A stretch of DNA of 55,163 nucleotides from Ruminococcus sp. (GTDB lineage Bacteria; Bacillota; Clostridia; Oscillospirales; Ruminococcaceae): contig JAFTYF010000045.1 of NCBI GenBank assembly GCA_017461395.1, positions 1-55,163 on the forward strand, read 5' to 3'. A program made the position numbers and the translations under genes. The notes below the pieces were generated by a model. That model made no database searches, was not told where the DNA came from, and was given only the letters and a program-made list of their open reading frames with translations. Positions within the stretch are counted from its first letter, which is position 1; each line of letters begins with the position of its first letter. Positions 53,641 through 55,163 of the stretch are shown piece after piece.

Positions 53641-53744
53641 GATGCAGGGGAAAACATACACCCCTGACGCATCACCCTTTGTAAAGCTGCCTGTTATCCG
53701 CACAGCCGACAGCCACGCAGGTGAAGCGGATGTGCGGAGAAAGG
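53641..53744 (+). promoter_or_regulatory. Structured RNA leader that can mask a ribosome binding site
   Basis: GC-rich against its surroundings. Hairpin 1: GATGC (53641-53645) / GCATC (53669-53673) with GGGG/CCCC inside. Then CCTTT (53676-53680) pairs with AAAGG (53740-53744), which is the Shine-Dalgarno of the micro-ORF at 53753. Within it CCGCACA (53698-53704) pairs with TGTGCGG (53731-53737), and GCCTG (53689-53693) can pair into that loop with CAGGT (53718-53722), a possible pseudoknot. The layout is riboswitch-like; I recognise no known class. Confidence 0.55.
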
Positions 53745-53752
53745 TCTTATTT

Positions 53753-53890
53753 ATGAGCAAGAATAAAAACAATTACAGCAACAAGAATAACTCAGGCTCT
53801 CAGAACAAGAACTCTGATAACAGCGTTTCTGATAAGAACTCCAACAGCAATTATCAGGACAAAAATTCAGATAGTAATTCCAGCAACTGA
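53753..53890 (+). CDS. Asn/Ser/Lys-rich micro-protein
   Basis: 45 aa: strongly hydrophilic, almost only Asn, Ser, Lys, Asp, Gln and Tyr, with a repeated NKN/NSDN pattern and no membrane segment. ATG 53753 has AAAGG 8 bases upstream. An open frame continues upstream to 53642 but that part is the structured leader and lacks a ribosome binding site. It ends 6 bases before a strong terminator. Function unknown; a spore-associated or RNA-linked role is only inferred from the promoter-like site. Confidence 0.5.
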   Translation: MSKNKNNYSNKNNSGSQNKNSDNSVSDKNSNSNYQDKNSDSNSSN

Positions 53891-53896
53891 TAGTGA

Positions 53897-53925
53897 AAGC
53901 CGCACCAGAAATGGTGCGGCTTTTA
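53897..53925 (+). terminator. Terminator of the micro-protein transcript
   Basis: AAGCCGCACC / GGTGCGGCTT hairpin followed by TTATT. Confidence 0.85.
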
Positions 53926-53938
53926 TTGTGTATACGCA

Positions 53939-53970
53939 AAAAGAGCCGCATAAAGCAGCTCTTTCTTTTA
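53939..53970 (-). terminator. Terminator of rpsA
   Basis: AAAGAGC...GCTCTTT hairpin with T-run on the minus strand, next to the rpsA stop. Confidence 0.7.
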
Positions 53971-53976
53971 ATATAA

Positions 53977-55116
53977 TTATTCAGCGTCTTCTTCAACAGC
54001 CTCGTCCTCAGCAGCTTCTTCTGTATCCTCGAGGAGAGCACGCATAGAAATGCTGATTCTGTGGGATTCTGCATCGATGTCGATGATCTTAACGTCAACC
54101 TCGTCGCCTACTGTAAGGATGTCCTTAACATTTTCAACCTTCTTGTCAGCAATCTGAGAGATGTGGATAAGTCCGTCAACGCCGTCAACGATCTTAGCAA
54201 ATGCACCGAAGCTTGTGATAGAAACGATAGTTGCCTTAACAACATCGCCTACGTTATAGTTAGCCTTGAAGATTTCCCAAGGATTGTCCTCAGCCTTCTT
54301 GAAGCCGAGTGAAATTCTGTTGTCCTCACGGCTGAGATCCTTGATGTATACTTCAAGAGTATCACCAACAGCAACAACCTCGCTGGGGTGCTTGATTCTC
54401 TTCCATGAAAGCTCAGAAATGTGAACCATTCCGTCAATTCCGCCGAGATCAACAAATGCGCCGAAGCTTGTGAGAGACTTAACCTTGCCCACATAAACAT
54501 CGCCAACGTTTGCGTTATCCCAGAACTTAGCCTGAGCCTCAGCCTTCTTAGCGTTCTGAACAGCCTTAATAGAACCTACAGCTCTCTTCTTGCCCTCAGT
54601 TACTTCGATAATTGTGAACTCAACCTTCTTCTTGAGAAGTTCGTCAAGCTCTGCTCCTCTGGGGAGACCTGTCTGTGAAGCAGGAATAAAGATTCTTACG
54701 CCGAGGTAGTTAAGAGTAACGCCCTTGTTTACGATGTGCTGAACAACGCCTTCAAGAACAGTACCTTCCTGCTGAGCCTTTACTACTACGTCGTAGCCAG
54801 CCTGCTCGTCAACCTTCTTCTTGGAAAGCTGAGCTGTACCCTCTGCATCGTTAACCTTGATAACGATGAGGTCGATCTCATCGCCAACCTTAGCGATATC
54901 TTCGGGCTTCTTTGAAGGATCATCTGTAAGATCTTCGAGCTTTACATAACCTGTATGCTTTGTTCCAAGATCAACGGTGATCTCAGCGTTATCTACACTG
55001 ACAACAGTTCCCTTGACCTTCTCTCCTGTATGTATTTTTTTGAATGACTGATCGAGAGCCTCAGCAAAATCGATTTCCTCATCCTGAGCAGCTGAAATAA
55101 TACCATTTTCTGCCAT
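53977..55116 (-). CDS. rpsA: 30S ribosomal protein S1-like protein with four S1 domains
   Basis: 379 aa. Four S1 RNA-binding OB-folds at about 30-100, 118-180, 203-272 and 288-358; domains 3 and 4 are the most canonical (GKVKSLTSFGAFVDLGGIDGMVHISELSW; ATIVSITSFGAFAKIVDG), followed by an acidic tail of Glu/Asp/Ala. E. coli S1 has six domains; four is the usual number in Firmicutes (for example B. subtilis YpfD). It helps mRNA binding or ribosome function. AAGGAGG lies 12 bases before the ATG. Upstream sequence to the window end (55117-55163) is its leader. Confidence 0.9.
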   Translation of the reverse strand: MAENGIISAAQDEEIDFAEALDQSFKKIHTGEKVKGTVVSVDNAEITVDLGTKHTGYVKLEDLTDDPSKKPEDIAKVGDEIDLIVIKVNDAEGTAQLSKKKVDEQAGYDVVVKAQQEGTVLEGVVQHIVNKGVTLNYLGVRIFIPASQTGLPRGAELDELLKKKVEFTIIEVTEGKKRAVGSIKAVQNAKKAEAQAKFWDNANVGDVYVGKVKSLTSFGAFVDLGGIDGMVHISELSWKRIKHPSEVVAVGDTLEVYIKDLSREDNRISLGFKKAEDNPWEIFKANYNVGDVVKATIVSITSFGAFAKIVDGVDGLIHISQIADKKVENVKDILTVGDEVDVKIIDIDAESHRISISMRALLEDTEEAAEDEAVEEDAE

Positions 55117-55163
55117 AGTGGTTTGTACCTCCTTAATTATATAAGCAGGGGTGGATGCCCCCG

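Noticed and set aside
53642-53752. In-frame upstream extension of the Asn-rich micro-protein
   Set aside because: No ribosome binding site at the first ATG, sharply higher GC and extensive base pairing point to structured RNA rather than coding sequence.
1-55163. tRNA and rRNA genes
   Set aside because: No cloverleaf with T-loop GGTTCRA and CCA-type end, and no rRNA sequence, was recognised by eye; a tRNAscan run would decide.

Overview
The window looks like a chromosomal segment of a fibre-degrading, cellulosome-forming Firmicute close to Ruminococcus (R. flavefaciens / R. champanellensis type). The evidence is moderate-to-low GC, many GGAGG-type ribosome binding sites, three dockerin-bearing plant cell-wall hydrolases (four dockerin-bearing enzymes counting the GH43), Thr-rich lipoprotein linkers, an LPXTG protein and sporulation genes (sigG, cwlD). 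The species is inferred from protein style, not from a marker gene.

Layout. 1-5 kb: tail of a transposase, a lipid-anchored GH5 cellulase, a 339-bp repeat element, and an operon of a zinc-ribbon/leucine-rich-repeat (LRR) protein and a lipoprotein under an operator-like palindrome. 5-8.5 kb: pyrC-pyrF behind a transcription attenuator, then trmB with a small protein. 8.7-16.2 kb: two ECF sigma / membrane anti-sigma-like pairs flanking a secreted GH43-dockerin enzyme. 16.4-20 kb: a CPBP protease, cwlD, an LPQTG surface protein and a candidate structured RNA. 20.2-23.7 kb: a T-box controlled asnS - lipoprotein - asnA unit. 23.7-29.7 kb: a second repeat-rich LRR protein, sigG with a sigma-F-like promoter, pyridoxal kinase, a zinc-ribbon membrane protein and a PP2C-like protein. 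30-33 kb: a Nudix protein and a solute-binding-type lipoprotein. 33.3-36.2 kb: GH26 mannanase-dockerin and a Pro/Thr-rich membrane-anchored protein. 36.2-39.6 kb: coaX divergent from a small ORF-coaBC-D-hydroxyacid dehydrogenase operon. 39.6-41.2 kb: second copy of the repeat element and a GH3 enzyme. 41.5-47.8 kb: convergent GH30-CBM22-dockerin-CE1 xylanase/esterase and GH26-GH5_8-dockerin double mannanase. 48-51.2 kb: DtxR-type regulator - murL-like - murD operon, suggesting the alternative L-Glu/epimerase route to peptidoglycan. 51.4-55.1 kb: HD hydrolase, GH13-DUF1653 fusion, a GC-rich structured RNA that can mask the ribosome binding site of an Asn-rich micro-protein, and rpsA.

How parts fit. 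The hydrolases (GH5, GH26 x2, GH5_8, GH30, CE1, GH43) attack cellulose/beta-glucan, mannan, xylan esters and probably galactan or arabinan side chains. Dockerins would load four of them on scaffoldins, while the GH5 is membrane-anchored. Intracellular GH13 handles alpha-glucans. The most notable candidates for undescribed biology are the palindromic repeat pair whose stem sequence differs but stays complementary, the murL-murD operon under a metal-type regulator, and the SD-masking structured RNA with a sporulation-like promoter. No tRNA, rRNA or CRISPR array was recognised.
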